DNA from: Siniperca chuatsi
Lineage: Eukaryota; Chordata; Actinopteri; Centrarchiformes; Sinipercidae
Direction of reading: 5' to 3'
Length of the DNA: 64,000 bases
NCBI RefSeq assembly: GCF_020085105.1
Contig: NC_058045.1
Location: 6,772,333-6,836,332 of the forward strand
Shown: piece by piece, positions 39,377-50,191 of the stretch
Position numbering within the stretch: the stretch's first letter is position 1
Layout of the letters: each line of letters starts with the position of its first letter
The notes under the pieces: generated by a model
Databases searched by the model: none
What the model saw: the letters and a program-made list of their open reading frames with translations, nothing else
Told to the model about the DNA's origin: nothing
Program-made: the position numbers and the translations under genes

Positions 39377-40178
39377 CAGCGGTGGAATGTAACTGAGTAC
39401 TTTTACTCAAGTACTGTACTTAAGTACAAATTTGAGGTACTTGTACTTTACTTGAGTATTTCCATTTTATGCAACTTTATACTTCTACTCCACTGAATCT
39501 CAGAGGCAAATATTATACTTTTTACATTTTACTTACATTTATCTGACAGCTATAATTACTAGTTACTTTTCAGATTACAATTTTTCATACCCTTCCTGTC
39601 CAAAACCATGTAGGCTATCTCCAAGCCTACAAAATCTTGGATTTTTTCTGATAAACTGAAGTATATCTATCCTAACTATTTAATCTCCAGTTGGATTAGC
39701 TGGAAATTGCATCGCCACGAAACTGAAAACAGGGCTGTTTTTCTGAGCTCATGAAAAGTTGACTTTTTAGAGATACATTCTCACAGGACAGCGACACTAC
39801 AAACATATGATGACCTTATAGAAAATGATGCATTGCTGTAGGTTAAACTACTCAACGGTATATCAGGTAGTTAAAATTAGCTCAACCTTAAACGTCTGCA
39901 GCAGTAAAATGCAACTTGTGAAAATGCAAAATGTACAGCAGTAAGAAGAATCCAAAAACAGAATATGTAATAGTAAAACACTGACAGGAACTATTTTACT
40001 GCATAATGAGTCCTTTTACTTTTGATACTTTAAGCAGATTTTGCTGCTAGCACTTATATACTTTCACTTCAGTAAGGTTTTGAATGCAGGACTTTTAAAA
40101 CTTGTAGTGGAGTATTTTCACAGTGTGGTATTAGTACTTTCACTTAAGTAAATGATCTAATTACTTCTTCCACCACTA
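39377..40178. mobile_element. hAT element with perfect 8-bp target duplication
   Basis: The 802-bp element begins CAGCGGTGGAATGTAACTGA and ends CTTCTTCCACCACTA, the imperfect inverted CAGTGGTGGAA terminus also seen at 3693-4229. It is flanked by identical 8-mers ACAATAAC (39369-39376 and 40179-40186). Subterminal regions are rich in AAGTAC/GTACTT words. It is longer than the 3693 copy, but no transposase remnant is visible in its interior (39560-39950). Confidence 0.9.
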
Positions 40179-40186
40179 ACAATAAC

Positions 40187-42692
40187 AATAACAAAGGTAA
40201 ATACATAACAATCAGCAATCACCCACTACAACTAATAAGGGTAGTTCAGATAATGAACAATATATTTGTAAATTTCCATTAAAAGTAACTAGCATTTCTT
40301 AATAATCATATAATCATGCCAATGTAAGACAGTTATATTAATTTGATAACTGTTTCTTCTGATTATGTAGGCAACTAAAAGCTGCAGGAGATCTCAACAT
40401 AAAATAGACCAAAACCTCAACAGAAAATTGCAAGAATTTAAACATATGTCCTTCATAACTAAATACTCAGATTCCTTGCACTTTAATGCAAGTACACACA
40501 TTTTTTGAGTCAAAATGTTCTGTTGGGTCTCTCTAAACTACATCACAAAAATTACAACATGTAGGTCTAATGAAGAACCCTTGCTTGCAATGTTCAAGCT
40601 TATTTTGTGTGAAAGAAAACAAGCACATCCTTGGCCAAGGCATCAACAGTCTGTTATCCACTTACCCGCAGTGTAAAACAGTCTCTGCAGGCACGGCAGT
40701 GGCAGGAATAGCAACATACTGTTTGGCAAGGACATCAAGTCTCTTGAAACAGCTTTCCTTCCTTTGCCACTACTGAAGTTCATTTTGGTTGGATATAATG
40801 GCTTATTTAAGTAAACTTTCTGTAAGATTTAGCTCTAGCTCTGTAGCACAGCACTCTTTTTGTGAAGGGCTACTAATAGTTGGGACTCTCAAACATTCAG
40901 AAACTTGTAGAAGCTTCCTAAACATCTGCACCATTAACACCACCATTCAAACCCATTTAAACATACTATATGATCAGTATATTTAAGGTAGGACTTTGTT
41001 TTTACTTGGCTAAAGCTAGTTGTGCAAACTGCGTATTACCTATTCTTTAGTTTAAAAAAACCCCCATCCAGATCTAGCAGTACTTGAGCTGATCAAGGAT
41101 TACTAATAGTCTCAGACTTCAGTACAAACTTGATACTTTTGGAGTTTAGCAGGGTAGGGACCTCACACTCCAATTTGTTCAACACCCCAATGTTCCTCAA
41201 AAATTGTATGATGTTAGATTAGTGCAAGCAACACCAGAACCCATTTTTAGCTGGCTTTAACAAGTGGCGAGAGGAGAACAGATGAGACACAGCATGAGGG
41301 GCATGACACAGTGGAGTCAGAAGTAGCGCCTTAATAAACTCCCACCTGATGTCCCAACCTCAAAATCCTGTACCTTGTTAAAATTTCCCGGCTGAGCCCC
41401 GAGAAAAGCAGCCTATGTCTCACTTCATACTTTGCTATCACTCAATTATTGCAGAGCCTCTCAGCAGTACTATGACAGAATAACATCTAGGAGAGAGCAA
41501 TTACAATAGGCCCTCAAATTCTGAATATAATTCATATTTCACAGGGTGACCATTTTGTAATAGAGTTACATGAACCATTACACGAACAGACTATATGTTC
41601 ACATATGTTTAACAAAGATATGCTTAAACCTTGCTTTGACAGAGTGAACTTACCGCACTTTCTAAATATTTAAATTTTTCAGGCTGTTCCACACTGGCTA
41701 AAGACAGAACATTACAACTTACTTGGATTTCACTGAGGCTCTGCAATAAAAACTAAGTATCGACAATAACTTACATATGAATTGTCCTTGTGGAAAGCCT
41801 CTTGTCTTTAATGGGCAACAAGTAGCCTAGCACAATTATACTAAACAATAAAACATTCAAATCTGCATGATGTGATCTTATTCTTTGTCTTTATCAATTC
41901 ATGTGCCCATTTAGACAGAGAAATGGTGCTCATTTCCTCTGACTAATTGCTTTGACCAGGCTTGGACCTGCTATGGAGTTATAATAGGATTTTAAAAGAG
42001 CCATTTTCTAAGGGATTAAAGGGCTGGCTGGTATAAGTCACTGCCTTCAGTACATGCTCGTCCTTAAGTCAGTTTCATTTAAGAAGGTCAAAATACCATG
42101 GAGGTCCTGGGTCCCAGGGAATAAATGCTTTTATACTGGATTTAAATTCATCCCCTAGTGAAGGTGGTTGGATTAAATGGCTCTGGAGATATTCAGAAGT
42201 GTTGGGTCTCTAATTTCTCTAAAACTGTGGTATTACATGAAGATATACAACATGTATGTCAGACTTGATGATTCACAACATATGACTTGATGAAGTCTCA
42301 CCAGGCTTACAAGGAATTGCACCATTGGCGAGGGTGGGAGTTGAATATTTGATCACATTGTAATTTCAAATCAAATCAAAGTTCTTTGTAAAGTTTACTT
42401 ATGATTAGAGTGACTATAAAGGCACACTTGTTAAAATTACACACTATCCAAGTTTGGCCTGAGAGCAGGCAATAATCTTGTCAAAGAAATCCAATTAAAA
42501 GCACCTGGATCCTGAGGAAACAGGGGAGACTGATACCTTTTAAAAAGCTATTTCTGAGAGCCGCAAGCTACTGGGGGCTACCGGGGCTCTGCTTCTAATA
42601 GTCTGAAGGAGCAGGGGTTCCCTTTTCTGAGAAACGATACACTGACATGTATCAGCAAGCACACCAATATACACTGACTTTAGATCTCAAAC
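40187..42692. other. Intergenic DNA, no gene seen
   Basis: No supported gene. A perfect 12-bp palindrome CCTTGGCCAAGG occurs at 40629-40640. The stretch 41890-42560 is non-repetitive, with AT-rich homeobox-like words (CCAATTAAAAG), and might be conserved, but this is not testable here. Confidence 0.5.
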
Positions 42693-43340
42693 TAGGGATG
42701 TCCAGATCAAGGTTTTTGGCCTCTATCCCAATCCGAGTCCTTTAATATTGAGTATCTGCCGATACCGAGTCTGATCCAATACTTATATTTACCTAAATGC
42801 TGATTAAATATGTATCTGACACACTGAAATAACAGCTGTGGTCTTCTATATTTGTCACATCTTATTTTACACAAGATTCTTGGTCCAAATACTGAAGGTA
42901 AACTATAAAGTTGATAAGTTTAAATTATTGATATGATATGAATTAAAGCCTAACTGGGGGAATACGGCTCCTGAAACTGACGTGACATGATCTGCTAGAG
43001 AGAAGATGTATCACTCTGTTGAAGTTGTTGGAACTACAAAAACACTCACAGTTGTACAGTGGCGTTACAGAGTGATTCTTCTTTTACCCTTATAAACAAT
43101 CTTCGGCGGCTTGCAGAGAGCGCACAAACCCGACAACAGCCATGTGTTATTTTGGCCTGCCATCACGTTACTCATGCAACTAATGTTAATTAGTGACAGC
43201 TGATACGACCTGCCACAGCTGCCTTTTGTCATTTTAACCGGCGTGAAGTGAAGGTCAGTGCCAGCTGAGGTGAGAAGCTGCTAGCTGAATGTTTTGTTCT
43301 CCGCTCTTTGCTAATAAAAGAGGAGAGAGATAACAGATTT
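42693..43340. mobile_element. hAT-like element, left end TAGGGATGTCCAGATC
   Basis: The segment starts TAGGGATGTCCAGATCAAGG, followed by CCCAATCCGAGTCC and GATACCGAGTCTGATCC, the subterminal pattern of a common fish hAT group. The later block 43228-43340 recurs at 19395-19510. No matching right terminus was found, so the right boundary is approximate and the copy is probably truncated. No transposase frame is intact. Confidence 0.6.
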
Positions 43341-43806
43341 GTTACTGTCCAGGTTTTGGGCAATCTGTCTATTTTGCCAACCTGGTGTCAGAACAGAGTC
43401 AATCACCGGTTACGGACATATTCATACTACTGATATTCTGACTGTCCTTCATTTCAAACAATCTTCAACACACAGTAGAGGTCTTATAACAACATAAACT
43501 AGAAGTGAGTATGGATATCCCAGCTACATCGCAATTATACAGAGCGAATATCTGATGTCTGCTGAGCTAATTAGAAGGTCAATAATTTGACGACATTGAA
43601 TACTGTGACTTCTTTGATTCTTGTAGTGAAATCACGCTACCTCACTTATTATTACGACAGGTCATGTGGGGGTTTGTGAAGCAGGGAGAAGTCTCAATAG
43701 CCAACAGGAAAAACAAATTAAGAATAATTTCACTGGCTCTGTGTTGCATATGTGTAAAATCTAAACCTAAAATCTCAGTAGAGATTTGCGCTAGGATGCA
43801 TGTGAT
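43341..43806. other. Intergenic DNA, no gene seen
   Basis: Probably unique sequence or the decayed remainder of the preceding element. Confidence 0.45.
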
Positions 43807-44412
43807 TAGGCTTGGGCGGTATCTATTCTTTCATACCTTCATACCTTCCTGACATTTCACCGGGGTATACGATATATGACGGTATTTGTGTAAAAAAAAA
43901 ATTTTTTTAAAAAAGAATAAAGAAAAAGCTGCTGAGCTGCTGGTGATAGAAGTCATTGTAGCATGTATGACATGCCTGGCCCATAGAATAATGAATAGAT
44001 AGGAAATGAGTGTCCTTCTTCCATAGATTCTTGCTGGGGAACCCGATGACACTTGTTTCCGTGGCGAATACCAACACATCAGTGGGCTGAACGGAGATGA
44101 TGTGCGGGTGCTACCTTCTTTAGCCACAACTTGCTTGAGGCAAATAGTGCACACAGCTTTTTCCCGTGTTGGCTGGCAAACTCTTTTTTACTAGTCCTGT
44201 AACGTTATCCCCACCACTCGTAGTCGCCATCTTTCTCAGCTCAGCTGCCTGTTCCACAAGTGGAAACTGACCTCTGGTCACCTCAATACAGCATCTCCGT
44301 ATCAATTTAATAGGGAGAGGAGCATCTGTATTTTTGACGGTAATGAAAATCACGCCATCGGGTTTTCTAAATACCCTGGTATACCATAATACCTTGATAC
44401 CGCTCATGCCTA
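43807..44412 (-). mobile_element. hAT element with broken BED-finger frame
   Basis: The 606-bp element has ends TAGGCTTGGGCGGTAT and ATACCGCTCATGCCTA, imperfect inverted repeats. It is flanked by CATGTGAT (43799-43806) and CACGTGAT (44413-44420), an 8-bp duplication differing by one CpG-type change. On the minus strand around 44090-44160 the translation reads VCTICLKQVVAKEG, the CxxC half of a BED zinc finger as found at the N-terminus of hAT transposases. The upstream part (KMATTSGG...) is in a different frame, so the gene is frameshifted, and the catalytic region is missing. It is an internally deleted derivative of an autonomous hAT transposon. Confidence 0.85.
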
Positions 44413-44420
44413 CACGTGAT

Positions 44421-44828
44421 AAAGCCTTTGTTTTTGCTGTTATGGACATTTTACCATTTTGGTGCAACAATAACTTTTAGTGCACAATTTTTAGGAAAAT
44501 CATTAGGCTAAAGGCATATCACCACAAGTGATGACAACCAGAACGACAAGAAACTGCTGTACCAGTATCTGGCAATGCAATCACAGACTCCATCCTCAGT
44601 GACAGCGGTAACAGAAGAAAACTGTTTGCTTTTCAAGGCTGTTCATCAGTTATGGCCAGTGATGACGAGGAAAATGTAAAGTTCAACTGATTTAGTTGTG
44701 ATGTTGTTTCTTCATTTTGACTTTAGTAGATGTACGTGTATGTACTTGCTGGTAACTGAAATTGTCAGTTGAATAATTGATTATTACTTGTGTCTGTCTA
44801 CCTCTAGTTCTACTTCTTCTTCTCACAA
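44421..44828. other. Intergenic DNA, no gene seen
   Basis: It contains a tiny ATG frame at 44653-44691 (MASDDEENVKFN) but no exon structure that I can support. Confidence 0.45.
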
Positions 44829-44901
44829 TGTTTCAAGTTGTCATGGCAGAGTATTTGGTTAAGTTTTCAACCTGCAACAATAATCACACCACAGGCAAAC
44901 C
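44829..44901 (+). repeat. Old, CpG-depleted copy of the 142-bp module
   Basis: TGTTTCAAGTTGTCATGGCA through TTAAGTTTTCAACCTGCAAC to GGCAAACC aligns with the central part of the modules at 48167, 49369 and 50192, with about 70 to 75 percent identity by eye and a 3-nt insertion. All five CpG sites that the modules carry in this interval are TpG or CpA here, the expected result of methyl-CpG decay. The head (GTCTCCTTAGAGACC) and the tail (TGCCACTGCGCAA) of the module are absent. It shows that the module is a multi-copy family of some age. Confidence 0.75.
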
Positions 44902-46587
44902 CTGTAATAAATGTAAAAATATATATAATGCAGAAGCTTTCTGCTGTTTCATCGGCGCAGAACTGCCAAGCATTAAAACATAACAATAACTGTTACAGTT
45001 TATGGCTCTTTTATTCCTAAACATGATGGACTATCCTTTGACACCCCCTACCAATCAAACAGAGGGAGGGAAACAGAGCAAAGAAAGATAAAGAGTGGAG
45101 GGGATCACCTCTGACCGGAACGGTCTTCAAAGTAATTGAAGCTGAACTACAATCACAATGCGGCAGGGTGTCACAGGAGGCAGCTAATTGGGGGCAACCC
45201 CTAGTACACCGCACAGTGATTAAGAGGGAGATGGCATTAGAGGATTGGAATAAGTTTAACTGGGTGTGTTTAATAACTTGATAACTTTTGAGGTTTCTGT
45301 TCATTCATATGATCTCTACATTTCTGGTTATCTACCAGGAATAATGGGTTAATTCTTCCGATCAGCTCTGAGGAAAGAGGAAGAGTACTCACATAAAGGT
45401 GATGCAACAAGGATGTCCGTAATTGGCCTCAAATCAAAGCATCTCTTTTAGATTTGCACCTGCTTTTTTAATAGAAGAGGCTGTGATGTCTCACTCTTTG
45501 AAGAGAAGCCTGGTTTCCATTTGGAGCACCGAGTTGTAACTGGATTTGTGACAAACAGCATAAAAACAAAAGACCTGTTGCAAAGCAGATTGCAAATTAG
45601 CTTGTTGAACAAAAGATCTAAGGAAAATGATTAAAACTAGTTTTTGTTTACTCTGATCTTGAAAAATGTCTTAGTTTGTAATGGAGTTCAGGCTAATTAC
45701 GGTATTCTTATTATACTAGTTGGAGGAAAAGTGTGAAAGCAGGACACTGAATTGCATGGTAATGTACAAAGGTAGTGTTAATATTTCAGAAAGGCTTGCC
45801 AGCTCTAACAGTGGCATTTTATTCTCAACCATGTTTTTTCCCTTGGTGTATAGCATTTACTATATATCTGCCTGAATTCATTCTACATCTTGTACAGTGA
45901 ATGAGGGGAAATTACTTTCTATGACGTGACGGTGTCTTCCTCCACAACTGTCAGACCTGGAGAGCAAAACCAATTCACAGGAAAGGGAATATTCTCATAC
46001 ATTTCCTAAAAGAAATGCCAGACAGAGAGAGAGAGAGGATATGCTGGTTTCCATAGCAATTGTTGGCACTGTCACATGGTTACCTAGGAACTAGTCCTGT
46101 GATGCTGTGCAATTTATTTGTTTATGTTTGGCAAGTCTCCAGCTGCCGCTTACATAGAACAAAGCCATATCTTGCCATTTCATTTCTGACAGATAAAGAA
46201 CTGTCAGTGAAATGTGAAAAGGTCGGAGTTTGAGAGATGTCAAATGTGCTGTGAAGGACGAAAAACTCCAGCTTATCTCACATATTTTGTCTGCGTACCA
46301 TAATTACATCTTAACATGTAGAAAACACTGGGTCATATGCAGGTCAAGAGGACCACACACAGGCAACTCCATTTGGTGCAGCCTGATCAATGCTCAGTGG
46401 ATGTGTATAGAACAGATAGTAAAAGCAAGTGCATCATGGGTCACACTGAATGAGGATTAAATGCAAAAGCCGCCTCAAGTAATTTATGTAAATATGAATC
46501 ACTCTTCAAAGCCTTAGATTCACCTTTAACAACCAGATGATCCATTTGTCTGAAAGCATGATCCACTTTTTCCCACAATTTGATTAA
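44902..46587. other. Intergenic DNA, no gene seen
   Basis: No supported gene. The segment 45360-45560 is non-repetitive and could be a conserved element, on visual grounds only. Confidence 0.5.
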
Positions 46588-46820
46588 CAGAGCTGGGGAA
46601 AGATACATTACAAGCAGCTGGATTACAATAATCACATTACAAAAAATATCTGAACCTCTGATTAATTATAGATGCTGAACTAAACCCAGAGTAATAACAT
46701 TTCAGATTGCTCAGAAACATGTCTAAATAACCAAAGACATTTTATCTGTGAGGTTGTAGATGAAAACTCCATAAACTACAACTGATTACAGTTTAAAAAA
46801 TAATAATTTCCCCAACCCTG
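46588..46820. mobile_element. Short MITE, CAGAGCTGGGGAAAG ends
   Basis: The left end CAGAGCTGGGGAAAGATACA and the right end AATTTCCCCAACCCTG are imperfect inverted repeats of the widespread fish 'CAGGGTTGGGGA' terminus. The interior consists of ATTACA/TGTAAT words (GGATTACAATAATCACATTA). It is 233 bp and non-coding, with no target duplication evident. Confidence 0.65.
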
Positions 46821-48166
46821 AAGAGTGCTCCTGACCCAAGGTGCAATTTTCTACATATAAATATCTACTATTTTGTGAATGAGAGATACAATTTTGAAGG
46901 TAATGTTAAAAAAAATGTCAACCACATCACAGTTACAAGTATAGACACTGTTAGAAAGTGAGAAAATTAAGTAAGTGCACAGTGCACTTATATGACAGCA
47001 AGGGTGTAAGAGAGTTTTTACAGGGTGACAAGAGGCTTTGAGCTCATCTGCCTAATGGGAAGACTTGATTACCCATCCACCCCTATGACTGCCTAAAACA
47101 CACCCCTCTTCTAATCAGAGATCACTGCAATTACAGTTCTCTACAGGGTGGTAAAACATGACTGCACAAATGTTACTTTCACTTTAGAAAGAGAATCTCA
47201 ATCACAGGAGACTTTTAAGCACAAACTCTTTCAAGATGCAGCAATCATCATCAAATTGCAAAAAAAAAAAAAAAAAAAAAAAACTCTTTCAAATTCCAAC
47301 ACAGAATTGCTTAATATCTTTATAATATATATAAAAATTGTTTATCACTTAGCTAGAAAACAAACTGACTTATGTTTAAAGATTTTAAACAGACACAACT
47401 GTGTGTTTCTCTACTTCAAGGTCTATTTTCTCCTCACGTTCACCATCCCATATCCTGTTTCAGAGTGCCCTCTGCTGTTCTGGCAAGTACATTGCACCGT
47501 GACCAGGATACTGTGTATAACAATCTTTTAAAGGGTTTGTTTCCATGTACATTAATCAAAGGCAAGTCCAGAAGACCACAGGCTCTTAATAAATACATCT
47601 TACAAGTATGAAATTAGGTAAGAGTGATGACAGACAAATGCTGGAGGTTTATCAATAATAAATAAGCATCTGAAATGTTAGTTCCCAGCAGCTGACAAGC
47701 GTTAAATTCAACAGTACAGAGATAGAAAATAAAGCCTGTCACAAAAAAAGTTATCTAGTGTAGTTATCTAGCGTATAGTATATAGTGTGAGGAATACTAA
47801 TATTGTTTTATCCTTTACAAGGGGAAATATAAAGGGGCTGCAGACACCAAACAATACAGAGCGAGAAACAATTACGTCCCCCATGGAGACCTGAGGTAAT
47901 TCTAATCATGATAAAGAACCACCACAAATACAAACAAAACATTCAATGTAAAAAAATATTGAAATGCTTTGAGTCTACTGCATATTATAATAAAAACATT
48001 TATGTTTGTCAGACTCTAGTTTTAAGTGCATCAGTATACAGACTGCAAAATAGGTTAAGTATAGAATACATCTTGAACACATCTGAAAGTGATCATGATA
48101 TCAATACACGTAGTTATCCGCTAGTATTACGCATACAAATGGCATCTTGTTTAATTTTCACAACAA
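46821..48166. other. Intergenic DNA, no gene seen
   Basis: No gene is supported; the 127-codon frame at 47148-47531 passes through a poly-A tract and has no domain. A degenerate TATCTAG-rich patch lies at 47750-47790. Confidence 0.5.
47260..47283. repeat. Poly-A tract
   Basis: 24 consecutive A. No retroposed gene or SINE body is recognisable immediately 5' of it. Confidence 0.95.
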
Positions 48167-48308
48167 ATCAGTCTCCTTAGAGACCGTCAAAAATTGCCAT
48201 TGCCGACTATATTTCAAGTCGTCAAGGCGGGGTATTGGGTCAAGTTTTCAACTAGCAATAATCGCGCCTCGGATAAACCTCATTGGCTACGATACTGCCA
48301 CTGCGCAA
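48167..48308 (+). repeat. 142-bp CpG-rich module, copy A
   Basis: Runs from ATCAGTCTCCTTAGAGACCG to GCCACTGCGCAA. It differs from copies B and C at only two positions (C at 48241 instead of A; T at 48284 instead of A). It contains nine CpGs, high for this AT-rich window, and two potential hairpins: GTCTC-CTTA-GAGAC at the head and CGACT-ATATTTCA-AGTCG about 17 nt later. The homology with copy B continues in gapped form to CTCTGTTAGGGTTTT near 48375. A frame through it (FQVVKAGYWVKFSTSN...) is open, but there is no sign of a complete protein. The family is unknown to me. Confidence 0.9.
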
Positions 48309-48589
48309 GGCTAACGAGCACATTGACTCGGCGAGGGGGTGGCTCCAAGCCGCACACCTCTCTGTTAGGGTTTTAAAAATGGGTGTGGTTTATAATATAT
48401 GGTTATAATTACATAGAAATATAAACCATTTTATCCCCAAAGTGGAGCCATGGGGACTTTATAAATACATCTCCATAAATATGAACAGTACACGTGGAGA
48501 AGACAGAAGAGATATTAGAAAACAGCAAAAGTGTCCTTAAATGTGATACTGCCGTTATTATATGTAACATCTTTTGATTTAACTTTGTG

Positions 48590-48800
48590 GTCGAATCGTG
48601 TAGTAGCTTGTAATCAATACGAATAAGTAATGCACAAACAATCCAACGTCAAAACTCACCTACAACGTTAAATAAATACACAATTGAAAGAAGTTATAAA
48701 CGGAAATGACGTACCCTCCTGTACGTCTTTGTTTAAGGCTCCCGAAAACTCAGCCAGACGAGGAAGACGAACACGTTCTGACCATGCAATGTTTAATTTT
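48590..48800 (-). other. CpG-containing block with a possible minus-strand splice donor
   Basis: Read on the minus strand, a run with ACACGTGTTC-like, GACGTAC and ATGACGT-type (48703-48713 region) words leads to GTTGTAG|GTGAGTTTTG (donor at about 48655-48664), a full GTGAGT consensus. Nearby plus-strand words are CGGAAATGACGTACC and GCCAGACGAGGAAGACGAAC. This could be a first exon of a minus-strand transcript, or part of the array's repeat unit. There is no coding frame. Confidence 0.25.
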
Positions 48801-48849
48801 AACCAAATATGAGTCGCATTTTTATATTTCACTTATTCACATATTAACA

Positions 48850-49030
48850 CTTTTAACACGACTGAAATGCCCAAAATAATATACACGTTTAAATACAAAT
48901 ATTTAATAAGTATATAAAAGTGTATGAGTGAGAATTTATAGAGAAGTGAAGACAAAGAATAAGAGTCTGCAGCAGTGTCTAAACATGCAGAGACAGAATT
49001 GTTGAGACATACTGTAGCAATATCAGCCTT
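48850..49030 (+). repeat. Inter-module segment X, copy 1
   Basis: The block ACACGTTTAAATACAAATAT then TTAATAAGTATATAAAAGTG (48883-48924) recurs nearly unchanged at 50006-50047. Weaker similarity continues through AGAGTCTG and AACATACTGT-like words. The preceding CGACTGAAATGCCCAAAAT (48859-48877) recurs as CGACTGAAACGTCCGAAAT at 49197-49215. Together these mark a repeated unit larger than the 142-bp module. Confidence 0.8.
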
Positions 49031-49106
49031 ACGAAGACTTTACATTACTGTAAAACACCCCCTGGTGGAATAATATAAACATTACATTTGAACATTTTAT
49101 ACATTT

Positions 49107-49136
49107 ATCTTAAGAGACCGTCAAAAATTGCCATTG
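49107..49136 (+). repeat. Truncated module copy D
   Basis: ATCTTAAGAGACCGTCAAAA then ATTGCCATTG matches the head of the 142-bp module and then switches to unrelated sequence (GGTAACAGTGG). It sits about 225 bp after segment X copy 1, the position at which copy C follows segment X copy 2. Confidence 0.75.
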
Positions 49137-49368
49137 GGTAACAGTGGGGGAAACATGTACAACAGACCATACCGAAACTAAACATCACTCTTTACACGAC
49201 TGAAACGTCCGAAATAGGACAACTGAAGTACCACAATACCAAGAGTTGACACTAAACTTCATTTTTAAAATCATTCATCCTAGAACACACTATTTAACAT
49301 TTTGTGATAACATATCAAATTTACTCCTCCTCTCCAATAAAGCAAGATATTTTAGCTTAGAACAAGAT

Positions 49369-49510
49369 ATCAGTCTCCTTAGAGACCGTCAAAAATTGCC
49401 ATTGCCGACTATATTTCAAGTCGTCAAGGCGGGGTATTGGGTAAAGTTTTCAACTAGCAATAATCGCGCCTCGGATAAACCTCATAGGCTACGATACTGC
49501 CACTGCGCAA
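49369..49510 (+). repeat. 142-bp CpG-rich module, copy B
   Basis: Identical over all 142 bases to copy C (50192-50333), although the sequence on both sides differs. Downstream, a gapped similarity to copy A persists to CCTCTGTTAGGGTTTTAA (to about 49579). The frame crossing it from 49246 to 49569 is open for 107 codons, but matches no domain that I recognise and is not shared outside the module. Confidence 0.92.
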
Positions 49511-49578
49511 AGATGAAGAGAAGGAGTCACAGAGGGGGTGTCTTTAAGGTCTGCTCACCCCTCTGTTAGGGTTTTAAC

Positions 49579-49998
49579 ATGCATACTGTAGAATGACACA
49601 GGAAACCAGTTATGTACGGATGGTACTTAAATTGTGATTGTTTGGTTAAGAAAAGTCAGTTCAGTTGTACTTATATATTCGGGGTTAACCTGTTACTGTC
49701 ATGCTATTGTTTATGTGGGTTAAGAAATGTTATTTATTCCAGCTGCTAATTACGGATGTGACTTGTATGTTAAGTTGGGTAGGTGGGGCTAATCATTTCC
49801 GTGTTTGGGCTATAGACTGTGTGGTTTGGGATACAGAAAATTATGTATTTATCAGACGAGCTCTACCGAAGTCGCCAGAGAATCACCTCTTCATTTTGGC
49901 GTGCCAAGTTGGTTTTTTTGCCCATTGTTGCCTGAGTATGTATCATAAAACCGTTCAAAAATACAGATCACCTCATAGACTTCCTGTATGAAACGCTA
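49579..49998. other. Array interior between copy B and segment X copy 2
   Basis: No gene is supported. A 96-codon frame at 49701-49991 has no recognisable domain and no counterpart between copy A and segment X copy 1, arguing against a conserved protein. Confidence 0.45.
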
Positions 49999-50095
49999 TA
50001 ATTACACACGTTTAAATACAAATACTTAATAAGTATATAAAAGTGTAAGAATGAGAGTCTGTAGTGTGTAAACATACTGTTCTAGTATCAACGTC
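49999..50095 (+). repeat. Inter-module segment X, copy 2
   Basis: Matches 48877 onward: ACACGTTTAAATACAAATAC then TTAATAAGTATATAAAAGTG (50006-50047), then GAATGAGAGTCTG and TAAACATACTGT with deletions relative to copy 1. Confidence 0.8.
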
Positions 50096-50191
50096 ATTAT
50101 TTAAGTAACTCCTAAAGAAAAGTATATTTTAATTATTTTCTTAATTTGCGTGTTCAGAATGAAATTTAAAACTAATTGTTTTTAACACTTT

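Noticed and set aside
40629-40640. Perfect 12-bp palindrome CCTTGGCCAAGG
   Set aside because: A 12-bp palindrome is expected about by chance in 64 kb. No associated structure.
44120-44470. Minus-strand frame as a host zinc-finger gene
   Set aside because: The BED-finger piece lies within inverted ends and a target duplication and is frameshifted, so it is a transposon remnant.
44653-44691. Short ATG frame MASDDEENVKFN as a first coding exon
   Set aside because: Only 12 codons, no promoter, and the possible donor AAT|GTAAAG is weak.
49246-49569. 107-codon frame crossing module B as a protein gene
   Set aside because: Only the module part is shared with the other copies. N- and C-terminal parts are not, and there is no complete domain. 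A faint resemblance of the FSTSNN...C..C stretch to PARP-type zinc fingers was considered, but spacing and cysteines do not fit.
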